From Flavobacterium sp. MDT1-60 (GTDB taxonomy: Bacteria > Bacteroidota > Bacteroidia > Flavobacteriales > Flavobacteriaceae): a DNA stretch of 64,000 nucleotides. The DNA is taken from contig NZ_CP062159.1 in assembly GCF_014844035.1 (NCBI RefSeq), forward strand, positions 2,666,001 to 2,730,000, in the 5' to 3' direction. Both the position numbers and the translations under genes were made by a program. Shown piece after piece: positions 25,330-33,676 of the stretch. Numbering within the stretch: the stretch's first letter is position 1; each line of letters starts with the position of its first letter. Under the pieces are notes generated by a model. That model saw only the letters and a list, made by a program, of their open reading frames with translations, ran no database searches and was not told the origin of the DNA.

Positions 25330-27354
25330 ATGAAAAACATAAAATATAGATACTGTCTTATTCTTTTTGCGTCAATTTTGATTTACGCTTGCAGTGCCAG
25401 TACTAAAAAAACATACAAAATCAGCTCTCCGGGTAAAAACACCGAATTAGTTTTTGAATTAACAGCTTCAGGTCAGCCACAATATAGTTTTACATCTAAT
25501 GGGAAATCAGTAATCGAACCTTCTTTGATGGGATTTGAATTTCAGGAAATCCAGAAAATGACAGAAGGTTTTGAAGTGGTTTCAACCGAAGAAAAAACGT
25601 CAGATCAAACCTGGGAACAACCGTGGGGAGAATTCAAAAAAGTGAGAGATCATCATAACGAATTGATTATTCATTTGAAAGAGTCAAAGGGAGAAGAGCG
25701 TTTGGTAGATATTATTTTCAGGGTTTTTGATGATGGAGTAGGTTTCAGATATTCTTTTCCAAAACAACCTCATTTAGGTAAAGTAAAGATCTCGAATGAA
25801 ATCACGCAATTTACTTTTAAGTCTGATAATGATGTTTGGTGGATTCCGGTGCATCGTGAAAACAGTTATTACGAAAGTACCTATCGCAAAACGCCAATCA
25901 GTAAAACCGATACGATTAATACTCCGGCCACTTTTGAAACAAAAGAGAAATTGTTTGTAGCGATTCACGAAGCCAATTTGACTGATTTTGCATCAATGAC
26001 ACTTTTAAAGACAAGTGATAAACAATACAAAAGCGATTTGGTGCCGTGGGCAGATGGTGTAAAAGTATATGCTGAAACACCTTTTCACACGCCTTGGAGA
26101 ACTATTGTTGTTGGAAAAACGCCTGGTGATGTTGCCACTTCAACCATAATGCTGAATCTGAACGAGCCTTCAAAAATTGAAGACCTTTCGTGGATTACGC
26201 CATCAAAATACATCGGAATTTGGTGGGGAATGCATCTGGAGAAATTCACTTGGGGACAAGGACCAAAACACGGTGCAACAACAAAGAACACAAAAGAATA
26301 TATCGATTTTGCTGCGAAAAACAATTTTGACGGTGTTCTGGTAGAAGGCTGGAACGAAGGCTGGGATGGAGACTGGACAGCTGATGGAACTGCATTTAGT
26401 TTTGTAAAAGCGTATCCGGATTTTAATTTGGAGGAAATCACTAAATATGCGGCCATCAAAAATGTTCGTTTAATTGGACATCATGAAACGGCAGGTGCTA
26501 CAAAAAACTATGAAAGCCAATTAGAAGATGCTTTTAAACTGTATCAGAAAATGGGCGTGAATTCGGTTAAAACGGGTTATGTCAATAAATACTTGGACAA
26601 AAAAGAATGGCACGACAGTCAGTATGGAGCACGTCATTACAGAAAAGTAATCGAAACGGCAGCTAAATATCATATTATGATTGACAACCACGAACCAATG
26701 AAAGGAACGGGAATTCAACGTACTTATCCGAACTTTATGTCTCAGGAAGGCGGAAGAGGTCAGGAATATAATGCATGGTCTGTTGATGGTGGAAATACGC
26801 CGGAACATTTGACAACTTTGCCTTTTACAAGAATGTTGTCAGGACCATTTGATTATACACCCGGGAATTTCAATTTTGATTATAAAACACCATCGGGAGC
26901 GAGAGTGCAAACGACTTTGGCAAATCAATTGGCATTGTATGTTATTATTTTCAGTCCGTTACAAATGGCTTCAGATTTACCTGAGAATTATGTTGGGAAA
27001 CCCGAATTTCAATTCATAAAAGACGTTCCGTGCACGTGGTCGGATACCAAAGTTTTAAATTCTAAGATTGGAGAATATACAACTATTGCCCGAAAAGACT
27101 GGGACGATAAAAACTGGTACTTAGGATCTATTACCAACAAAGACGCCAGAAATCTTAAAGTGCAATTATCATTTTTAGATGCAGGAAAAGAATATGAAGC
27201 CGAAATTTATGCTGATGGTGCAGGAGCGAATTATAAAACAAATCCGTGTCCGGTAGTGATTTCAAAGCAAAAAGTAAACAGTAAAACAGTATTAGATATC
27301 AAACTCGCAGCTGGTGGAGGAACAGCTATAAAATTCTCTCCGATACAGAAATAA
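25330..27354 (+). CDS. GH97 alpha-glycosidase (SusB-like, inverting type)
   Basis: 674 residues with lipobox LIYAC. The N-terminal beta-sandwich contains the GH97 block (GVGFRYSFP). The barrel follows with GVLVEGWNEGWDGDW, HHETAG, MIDNHEPMKGTG and the MSQEGGRGQEYN motif. The two Glu of the QEGGRGQE motif correspond to the base/calcium ligands of the inverting subgroup typified by SusB, so an alpha-glucosidase is more likely than the retaining alpha-galactosidase subgroup. It would trim non-reducing ends in the periplasm or on the surface. A terminator follows. Confidence 0.9.
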   Translation: MKNIKYRYCLILFASILIYACSASTKKTYKISSPGKNTELVFELTASGQPQYSFTSNGKSVIEPSLMGFEFQEIQKMTEGFEVVSTEEKTSDQTWEQPWGEFKKVRDHHNELIIHLKESKGEERLVDIIFRVFDDGVGFRYSFPKQPHLGKVKISNEITQFTFKSDNDVWWIPVHRENSYYESTYRKTPISKTDTINTPATFETKEKLFVAIHEANLTDFASMTLLKTSDKQYKSDLVPWADGVKVYAETPFHTPWRTIVVGKTPGDVATSTIMLNLNEPSKIEDLSWITPSKYIGIWWGMHLEKFTWGQGPKHGATTKNTKEYIDFAAKNNFDGVLVEGWNEGWDGDWTADGTAFSFVKAYPDFNLEEITKYAAIKNVRLIGHHETAGATKNYESQLEDAFKLYQKMGVNSVKTGYVNKYLDKKEWHDSQYGARHYRKVIETAAKYHIMIDNHEPMKGTGIQRTYPNFMSQEGGRGQEYNAWSVDGGNTPEHLTTLPFTRMLSGPFDYTPGNFNFDYKTPSGARVQTTLANQLALYVIIFSPLQMASDLPENYVGKPEFQFIKDVPCTWSDTKVLNSKIGEYTTIARKDWDDKNWYLGSITNKDARNLKVQLSFLDAGKEYEAEIYADGAGANYKTNPCPVVISKQKVNSKTVLDIKLAAGGGTAIKFSPIQK

Positions 27355-27394
27355 TTGAGTTAGTTGAAGTTTTTTTAGTTTAAGTTTGAGTTGA

Positions 27395-27430
27395 TGAGCC
27401 CGATAGCTGTAAAAGTTATCGGGCTTATTA
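27395..27430 (+). terminator. Terminator at the end of the PUL
   Basis: GAGCCCGATAGCT / AGTTATCGGGCTT stem followed by a T-rich stretch. Confidence 0.8.
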
Positions 27431-27439
27431 TTTATTTTA

Positions 27440-27664
27440 AGTTTCAGGTTTCAGGTTGCAATCTAGGCGAGTGATTTTAACCGCAAAGTTCGCTAAGTTT
27501 TTTACTTGCGTTGTTTTTTAAAAACGAAAAGTTCGCAAAGCTTTGAGTTGATCTCGCTTTGCGAACTTTGTGTTTTCTGAACCGACTGTTAGATAAAAAA
27601 CTTAGCGAACTTTGCGGTTAAATTTATGTTCAAAGCCAGGCAACATGAAACCTGAAACCTGAAA
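27440..27664. repeat. Nested inverted repeats (three shells)
   Basis: The outer shell has GTTTCAGGTTTCAGG on the left and CCTGAAACCTGAAAC on the right. The middle shell is a perfect 28-bp pair (27477-27504 with 27594-27621) of the TTAACCGCAAAGTTCGC family. The inner shell is AAGTTCGCAAAGC / GCTTTGCGAACTT. The whole 317-bp spacer is otherwise non-coding. Confidence 0.85.
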
Positions 27665-27671
27665 CAAAATT

Positions 27672-28586
27672 TTAGTGTTTATATAGTTTAACATGATTTC
27701 CGAAAGAATAAGTAGCAGTTAAAGTCGGACCATTGTATCCCCATTTAAAGAATCCGTTAAGTCTTTCTTTTTCGACATCAACTCTTATATTTAATCCTGT
27801 ATACCCGGCAGTTAAACTTAAATTTTTGTAGACATTATATAAAACAGATATGTTATAGCTTAGTATTCGACCGTCAATATCGTTAATTTTTAGGGCAAAA
27901 TAATTTGTATTTACATACAGTCCCCATCTTTGTGCTAAAACAAATTCTCCCCAAAGTCCAAGGTCAGGCAGTGGAGCAGTAAAGTCAAAATTATCTTTGA
28001 ATTCAGCTTGTTGTGTTTCGCCGACAACTCTTAAACCAACATCGCCAAATAAAACATGCGCTCCAATCAGTGCTCCAATTTCGTATTTTGGTTTTGATAT
28101 AAAGGCATAACCATAATATATACGAGCGATTTGACTGTCTTGAAATGCTGAAATAGTTGTATTTACATGGTAGGTATTATCACCAAATTCGATGTCTTTT
28201 TCCAGAGTTTTAGTTGAGGTTCTTTTTAGATAGAAAAACTCGGTTCCAAGTCTTGATCTTCTGGAGATTCTCCACTCAAAACTACCTGCAAATGATGTAG
28301 AAGTTTTATTAAAGCCCAAATCTTTTTCAAAATCAATCATATCTCCACCATTACCGTTGTTGCTGCCAACTTTTACCTGAGTGTTGTTAGTTGGAAAAAA
28401 AACGCCGGCATTAAATTTAAAACGTCTTGCATGCCAGGGTAAATCTTCAGGATTATAATCCTGAGGTTTATCGGAATTATTTTGTACGGTAGGTAAAGTA
28501 CTCTCGGCGGAGATTTCAGCAGTATTCTGAGCGTTTGCCGAAAACCAAAAAAGGGAAATAATCAATAAAGAAAATAATTTTTTCAT
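27672..28586 (-). CDS. Outer-membrane beta-barrel protein, unknown function
   Basis: 304 residues from ATG 28586 (MKKLFSLLIISLFWFSANAQ signal). The mature part shows alternating hydrophobic strands and aromatic ends (SRLGTEFFYLKRTSTK, IARIYYGYAFISKPKYEIGALIG, YNISVLYNVYKNLSLTAGYTG, TLTATYSFGNHV), typical of a 10-14-strand barrel. No specific family recognised. It stands alone with no obvious operon partner. Confidence 0.75.
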   Translation of the reverse strand: MKKLFSLLIISLFWFSANAQNTAEISAESTLPTVQNNSDKPQDYNPEDLPWHARRFKFNAGVFFPTNNTQVKVGSNNGNGGDMIDFEKDLGFNKTSTSFAGSFEWRISRRSRLGTEFFYLKRTSTKTLEKDIEFGDNTYHVNTTISAFQDSQIARIYYGYAFISKPKYEIGALIGAHVLFGDVGLRVVGETQQAEFKDNFDFTAPLPDLGLWGEFVLAQRWGLYVNTNYFALKINDIDGRILSYNISVLYNVYKNLSLTAGYTGLNIRVDVEKERLNGFFKWGYNGPTLTATYSFGNHVKLYKH

Positions 28587-28900
28587 AAGATTTATTTTTA
28601 AGTTTTGGTAGATAATTTTAACAATTAAAGTTAACAAAAAAAATCATTCATTTATTTTTTTTCTTTGTTTTATTATTGATGATCTTTTTGATTATCAGAT
28701 AAGTATATGTTTTTTGGTTGAAGTTAATTGACACATCACTCTTTTTTTTATGTTTTTGAACCATTAAACAGATACAAATTCAAAACCATTTGGTAAAGCT
28801 CCTGATGAACAGATTGAAGTCAGTTCTTTGGTGATTTAAATTGACATATTTAAAGGCTTTAGCCAAATTAAACGTTAAGATATTCATGTAGAAGTACACG

Positions 28901-28923
28901 TAGAGGCGTACAGTAGTGTGTCT
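28901..28923. repeat. Second copy of the TAGAGGCG palindrome
   Basis: TAGAGGCGTACAGTAGTGTG then TCT matches the element at 8336-8359 except for C-to-T changes. Confidence 0.6.
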
Positions 28924-29046
28924 TTTTTTGTTAGTTTGAAATGGTCTTGAAATTTATAATTCAATAATCGTTCTTATGAAAACGGGATCGCGTGAGGGAT
29001 AGAAGCACGCTACCAAAGTAGCGCGGATAGCCCGACAGCTTTTAAG

Positions 29047-29087
29047 AAAAGGCCCAATGAACGCAAAGTTGATTGGGCCTTTTTTTA
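29047..29087 (-). terminator. Terminator downstream of the DUF6526-like gene (bidirectional)
   Basis: GGCCCAAT / ATTGGGCC stem flanked by an A-run on the left and a T-run on the right, 48 bp beyond the minus-strand stop. Confidence 0.8.
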
Positions 29088-29134
29088 AATGGTGGCACGC
29101 CCTGCTATTAAATTTAAAAAATTGTTTTTTTTTC

Positions 29135-29569
29135 TTAAACCCTATTATAATCTGCTTTCCAGTGAACGATGGCTTTTTTTATGGCGTCACCGGTTAGGCT
29201 GTTTTTTAGGGTATCTTCTATAAGAGGGAGCAATTCGTTATCAGGTGCGAATCGCAGGGCGAATATTTGATCGTCTGTTAATTTGTATTCGAATTCTTCC
29301 AGCCTTTTTCCGGTTAGGGTGAAATAACGGTAGCGGAGTTCTAGTCTTACGATTCGGTTTTGTAAAATTAAGGCGTAATGTTGGCGTAACATGAAGGCAA
29401 GGCAAAATAGAAAAATAAAAGCAACGCTTATAAAGGACCAAATTAATGGCTGATCTGTATTGAACGCAAAGTAAATACTGGCAATCAAAAAAATAATTAA
29501 AATGGGATAATAAACAAAATGATGGGGAGTGTAAAAACGTATGTGGTTGTAATAGGTTTGAATTTTCAT
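29135..29569 (-). CDS. DUF6526-like two-span membrane protein
   Basis: 144 residues. The motif YNHIRFYTPHHFVYYPILI is followed by two membrane helices (about 18-65), then a cytoplasmic tail with RIVRLELRYRYFTLTGKRLEEFEYKLTDDQIFALRFA. This matches a conserved Bacteroidetes family of unknown function (DUF6526). Single gene. Confidence 0.75.
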   Translation of the reverse strand: MKIQTYYNHIRFYTPHHFVYYPILIIFLIASIYFAFNTDQPLIWSFISVAFIFLFCLAFMLRQHYALILQNRIVRLELRYRYFTLTGKRLEEFEYKLTDDQIFALRFAPDNELLPLIEDTLKNSLTGDAIKKAIVHWKADYNRV

Positions 29570-29974
29570 AGTTTTTGTATTTAGGTTTAAAGTTAAATAA
29601 GAAAAAGCTACCCTATGAATAGAATAGCTTTTTTTTCAAAATAAACTAACATAACCAATGTTTCTTTATATATAAACCCGAAAGATTTTCTTTTGAGTTT
29701 TCTTATACGATATCTATATTTTAAAAAAGCCTCAATTGCATGTAATCCGTTTCAAATGGCTTTTATTTCTTATTTCTTTAAAGTAAAATTAGATGGATTG
29801 GAGATGTTTCTTGTTATACTTTAATTTGATAATGTTATATGATTTCAATATTTTTTTTAAGAAGATAGATAATAGAATATAGAAAATAGACTTTAGAAAT
29901 AAGAGGCAAGAACAAAGAGGCAAGAGAAAAGCTTAAAGGCTATCGCCTAAAGCTTACTGCCTAAAGCTTATTGC
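29570..29974. other. Spacer, about 400 bp, with a terminator and short repeats
   Basis: It contains an AAAGCTA/TAGCTTT hairpin (29602-29636), purine-rich runs of AGAGGCAAGA type (29900-29925) and the 14-bp repeat array at 29945. No gene seen. Confidence 0.55.
29602..29636 (-). terminator. Hairpin with flanking A/T runs
   Basis: AAAAGCTA / TAGCTTTT around CCCTATGAATAGAA. It may end minus-strand transcripts from the glycosylase gene. Confidence 0.6.
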
Positions 29975-29986
29975 CTAAAGCTTATT
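29945..29986. repeat. Three 14-bp direct repeats GCCTAAAGCTTAYT overlapping a gene end
   Basis: Units at 29945, 29959 and 29973. The third unit contains the TAG stop and the last codons of the glycosylase gene, so the repeat invades the coding end. Confidence 0.85.
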
Positions 29987-30463
29987 GCTTACAGCTTTTT
30001 CCCATTCTTCCAGTTTTGATTGAAACGATTTTCCTGCGTTTGCGGGACTTGTTGATGGTAATGTTATCAGGCGATACTCTTTTTTTAGAGGAACATATTT
30101 TTTAAAGAAGGCAGCGGCTTTTTGACCGTTGAAAAGGATGGTTTTTATATTTGGATGTTCTTCTAAAAACGTTTCAAAATCATTGGCTATTTCGTTTTTT
30201 ATGGCACTGTCTAAACTTCCTATGCGATCGCAGAACTGAAGTACATCCCATAGCGCAATATTGTTTTTTTGCAACAATACTTTTCGGGTTTGGTAATCAT
30301 TTGAGAAATCTTCTTGTAGAATAAGAAACATAAATTTCCAGAAATTATTCTGATTGTGTCCGTAATACTGATTCAGTTCTAACGATTTTGCTCCGGGCAT
30401 TGTGCCTAAAATCAAAATGTTAGCATCTTGCGAAGTGATTGGGGCGAATGAAAAACTTTTCAT
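29975..30463 (-). CDS. Uracil/hypoxanthine-DNA glycosylase (UDG family 6-like)
   Basis: 162 residues from ATG 30463 (MKSFSFAPITSQDAN). Key blocks: LILGTMPGAKSLELNQYYGHNQNNFWKFM (active-site loop with the Asn-rich segment) and LPSTSPANAG near the end, the pair typical of DNA-deoxyinosine (hypoxanthine) glycosylases. It removes deaminated bases for base-excision repair in the cytoplasm. The C-terminal codons are formed by a 14-bp direct repeat. Single gene. Confidence 0.85.
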   Translation of the reverse strand: MKSFSFAPITSQDANILILGTMPGAKSLELNQYYGHNQNNFWKFMFLILQEDFSNDYQTRKVLLQKNNIALWDVLQFCDRIGSLDSAIKNEIANDFETFLEEHPNIKTILFNGQKAAAFFKKYVPLKKEYRLITLPSTSPANAGKSFQSKLEEWEKAVSNKL

Positions 30464-30675
30464 GCTTTTTAAGATTGTGATGTAATTCAAAATTAATAAA
30501 TGTTAAAATAGTCATTTATAGGGAATTATAAAACAAAAACGAAAAATTGTATAACACATTTGGGTATTGTGTGACGAACTTTGAATCTTAGATTTTTAGA
30601 GTTCTGCTACCTTACAAGAATTCGTTTTTATTGGAAATCTATAAACGTAGAATCTCAATTTTAATTACAAGCAAA

Positions 30676-31710
30676 ATGAAAACAGTTACTATTAATACAG
30701 AAAAAATTAATGCTATTTTTGAACAGTTACACTCTAATTTAGGAGGAAAAGTAACTTCTGATTTAGATGAATTTACTTTAGAAATTAATAATAGTACTGG
30801 CAGAGGATCTATTATTGGAGCTTCTTTTAATGACAACATTTCGTATGTGCAATTCGACTTGAATTTTGCTGTTGATGTTCGAATTGATATTACTAATGTA
30901 CAATCGGCGCCAATTTATTTTGCGTATTGTTCTCAGGGAAGCTTGTCGCATAGTTTTGGTGTTTTGGGCGAAGAAAGAAAGTTTAAAACTTTTCAGACCG
31001 CCATTGCAACCTCAAAAGTAAATCAGGATACTGTTTTGTTTTTTGAGAAAGATAAGAATACAAAATTCACGTTAATTATTGTTGGAACTCAGGCTGCTGA
31101 TAACCAACTTTATGCTCTGGATAATTCTTTGAGTGATAAAGTAAAAGAGACCTTTTTTGAAAATAATAATGACGAAGATTTCTTTTATTTAGGCTCATAC
31201 AATCTTCAAATTGCTGAAAAAATTGAACAATTAAATGCTGTATCACAAACCGGAATTGTTAGAAAATTGCTTAAAGAAGGTATTTTAAGAATTATCCTGG
31301 CAATGGAAATTCAACAACATACTGACGATTTAAATGCTTTTTCAAAAGATGCAAATTGTTTGACCTTGAAAGAAATGGAACAAATAAAAGAGCTTTCAGA
31401 ATTTATAAAAAATTCTCCGGAAGAACCTTTCACCATTAAATCATTAAGCAAAAAATCAGGTTTGTCTCCTAATAAATTACAGGAAGGTTTTAAAATGATT
31501 CACAATCGCACCGTAAACGATTATATTACACATATGAGAGTTTTAAAAGCCGAATTGTTAATCAGAACTTCCGACTTAAATATATCTGAAATCGTATATT
31601 GCATTGGTTTTACAAGCAGAAGTTACTTCTCAAAAATCTTCAAACAAAAATTTAATTGTAGTCCAAAAGAGTATAAATTTAATTTGAATCCTTTGGCGAT
31701 TACTGCGTAA
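30676..31710 (+). CDS. AraC-family transcriptional regulator
   Basis: 344 residues from ATG 30676 (MKTVTINTEKINAIFEQL). The N-terminal region (about 1-200) is an unknown sensor-like domain without obvious ligand motif. The C-terminal AraC DNA-binding domain (about 235-340) has both helix-turn-helix units: FTIKSLSKKSGLSPNKLQEGFK and LNISEIVYCIGFTSRSYFSKIFKQKFNCSPKEY. Targets are not evident; it is separated from neighbours by a repeat-filled spacer. Confidence 0.9.
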   Translation: MKTVTINTEKINAIFEQLHSNLGGKVTSDLDEFTLEINNSTGRGSIIGASFNDNISYVQFDLNFAVDVRIDITNVQSAPIYFAYCSQGSLSHSFGVLGEERKFKTFQTAIATSKVNQDTVLFFEKDKNTKFTLIIVGTQAADNQLYALDNSLSDKVKETFFENNNDEDFFYLGSYNLQIAEKIEQLNAVSQTGIVRKLLKEGILRIILAMEIQQHTDDLNAFSKDANCLTLKEMEQIKELSEFIKNSPEEPFTIKSLSKKSGLSPNKLQEGFKMIHNRTVNDYITHMRVLKAELLIRTSDLNISEIVYCIGFTSRSYFSKIFKQKFNCSPKEYKFNLNPLAITA

Positions 31711-31714
31711 TTGC

Positions 31715-31939
31715 AGGTTCAAAGGAGCAAAGGTTCAAAGGGACAGAGGTCTTAATTATTAGGTTTTTAGTTTTTTTAGGAGCTGATACCTGCTATCCGC
31801 TTGTATCTTTTATGGTCTCGTTCTCCAAACGAGACCATAAAAGGATACCGCTCCTATCAGGGCTAGGGCACTCATTTTCATAAGAAGGAGCGAAGCGAAA
31901 AAGACCTTTGTCCCTTTGAACCTTTGCTCCTTTGAACCT
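31715..31939. repeat. Composite spacer: inverted AGGTTCAAAGGAGCAAAGG arms around a palindromic element
   Basis: Outer arms 31715-31751 and 31903-31939 are nearly perfect inverted copies. Between them (31772-31867) is copy A of the palindromic element: TTTTTTAGGAGC... GCTATCCGCTTG, a long hairpin GTATCTTTTATGGTCTCGTT / AACGAGACCATAAAAGGATA, then CGCTCCTATCAGGGCTAG. Non-coding. Confidence 0.85.
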
Positions 31940-31943
31940 AAAA

Positions 31944-33143
31944 TCAACGTCCAAACCTATAATACTCCAAATCCTTATTCTTTTTATTATTAATCGAATC
32001 CATAATAGAATTCATTCCCAGAACGCTAAATGTAATTCCGTTCCCGCCAAAGCCTAAAACATAATGTTCGTTTTTGTCTGGATTTGGTTTTCCAAAATAA
32101 GGTAGTCCGTCTTGTGTTTCTCCAAAAGTTCCGGCCCAGGAATAATCTATTTTAAAATTTATATTAGGGAATTTTTTTTGGAATTGTCTTAAAAGCATTT
32201 GTTCTTTTTTAGGCAATATTTTATCTCTTCTTTTAGGGTCTTTAAATTCCTCGTCACCGCCTCCCATAATAATTCGGTTATCTGATGTAGCTCTAAAATA
32301 AAAATAAGGTGCGCCTGTATCCCAAAAAATAGCGTTTTTAAAAGAATTTGGAATTTCCGGTAAGGCTTCAGAAGCAATAACGTAAGTACTTTTAAGATCT
32401 ACGACTTTTTCTGTTAGTGTTTCGGTACTTTCATAACCGCTGCAATGTATAATATGATTTGCGGTAATAAGATGCTTGCTTTCGGTATGGGCAATAAGTT
32501 TTGTTTTTTGATTTTGAATGGAAGTAATATTAGTTCGGTCAAAAATCTGCATTCCTTTTTGTTGGCAATAATGCAATAAATCATTTGCCAAAGCATACGG
32601 ATCCATAACTGCGGCCGTATTCGATTCGATGGCTGCCATAGCGTTTAACCCCATTTGTTTTAAGTCTGATTCTTCAAGCCAATTGACATTAAAACCAAAC
32701 TGTTTTCGGGCTTTGAATTCGTGTTTTAAAAAGGGAATGTCTTTTTTAAAAGAACAATAATAGATACTTTTTTTGAATTCAAACTGACAATCGCTTTTAA
32801 TCTCATCTATTATAGTTCGCAAATCAAAAATGGCTTGTTTTCCATTTTTATAACTATCAACGGCGCATTCTTCACCTCTAATTTTAATGAGTTCATGCAA
32901 GGGAACATCAATTTCATATTGAAGCAATGCAGTGCTTGCTGCCGTACTTCCGTTACAGATGTCACGTCGGTCTGCAAGTACCACTTTTTTACCTTCATTT
33001 ATTAATTTATACGCAATAAGCGCGCCCGTTATACCGCCGCCAATAATTAAAATTTCAGTGTTTAAATCTTGGTCGATCGACGGATAACTGTAGGTCATGG
33101 CGCTTTTTAAAGGCCAGAAGGTTTCTGTTGACCGGAGTTTCAT
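31944..33143 (-). CDS. FAD-dependent amine/amino-acid oxidoreductase (DAO superfamily)
   Basis: 399 residues. The FAD dinucleotide motif is ILIIGGGITGALIAYKL (about 32-48), followed by DRRDICNGSTAASTALLQYEID. The late block FGETQDGLPYFGKPNPD and GFGGNGITFSVLG match the C-terminal FAD contact of the DAO/PuuB-like group. It likely oxidises an amine or amino acid, giving H2O2; the substrate is unknown. Its start overlaps the stop of the upstream gene by 4 bp (ATGA), so the two are co-translated. Confidence 0.85.
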   Translation of the reverse strand: MKLRSTETFWPLKSAMTYSYPSIDQDLNTEILIIGGGITGALIAYKLINEGKKVVLADRRDICNGSTAASTALLQYEIDVPLHELIKIRGEECAVDSYKNGKQAIFDLRTIIDEIKSDCQFEFKKSIYYCSFKKDIPFLKHEFKARKQFGFNVNWLEESDLKQMGLNAMAAIESNTAAVMDPYALANDLLHYCQQKGMQIFDRTNITSIQNQKTKLIAHTESKHLITANHIIHCSGYESTETLTEKVVDLKSTYVIASEALPEIPNSFKNAIFWDTGAPYFYFRATSDNRIIMGGGDEEFKDPKRRDKILPKKEQMLLRQFQKKFPNINFKIDYSWAGTFGETQDGLPYFGKPNPDKNEHYVLGFGGNGITFSVLGMNSIMDSINNKKNKDLEYYRFGR

Positions 33144-33670
33144 TTCTTATTTGTTTTTTTTGCAGCTTTAATAGTTTTTGTAGATTCAGCAGGTTTCTTA
33201 GCAGATTTTTGCTGGATTCTGTTTTTACCTTTTCTTTCGTGCTGATCGTATGCTTCGCCAATAGAATGAGAAATTCTGATGCTTTCCTCTTTTTTAGCTA
33301 ATTCACTCAGCCTTTGATAATATTTCTGAACAATAATCATTTCTTCTTCGGTCATACTTTCAATATCAACCAAACTGTTGCTTGAATATTCACTTGAAGC
33401 AACTAATTCGTTTAACTTCAACTGAATGGCAAGTGAATCTTTATTTTGCGCTTTCTGAATTAAAAAAACCATCAGGAAAGTAATAATCGTAGTTCCCGTA
33501 TTGATTACCAATTGCCAGGTCTCGGAATAATTGAAAATTGGACCGGAAACTGCCCATGCAACGACAATTAAAAAAGCACCAATAAACGCAGTTGTACTCC
33601 CTGCAGCTTTTGAAACTTTGGTTGCAAATTCTTCGAAGGCACTATTGCCTTTTGATTTTTTCTTTTCCAT
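33140..33670 (-). CDS. Low-affinity iron permease (Fet4)-like small membrane protein
   Basis: 176 residues. Two membrane spans at about 22-42 and 55-75 (TTAFIGAFLIVVAWAVSGP; TWQLVINTGTTIITFLMVFLIQKAQNKD) carry the short-family signature INTGTTIITFLMVFLIQ. A cytoplasmic helix (LAIQLKLNELV) and a very Lys-rich tail (QQKSAKKPAESTKTIKAAKK) follow. The name comes from family homology; iron transport by the bacterial short form is not proven. It lies 6 bp after the end of the AsmA-like gene (33677) on the same strand and overlaps the FAD oxidoreductase. Confidence 0.75.
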   Translation of the reverse strand: MEKKKSKGNSAFEEFATKVSKAAGSTTAFIGAFLIVVAWAVSGPIFNYSETWQLVINTGTTIITFLMVFLIQKAQNKDSLAIQLKLNELVASSEYSSNSLVDIESMTEEEMIIVQKYYQRLSELAKKEESIRISHSIGEAYDQHERKGKNRIQQKSAKKPAESTKTIKAAKKTNKK

Positions 33671-33676
33671 TTTTTC

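Larger units (their letters stand above)
28587..29134. other. Spacer, about 550 bp, with dispersed repeat words
   Basis: It holds a copy of the TAGAGGCG...GTGTCT palindrome (28901-28923), a CGGGATCGCGTGAGGGATAG word and TAGCGCGGATAGCCCGACAG, and a terminator (29047-29087). No gene seen. Confidence 0.6.
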
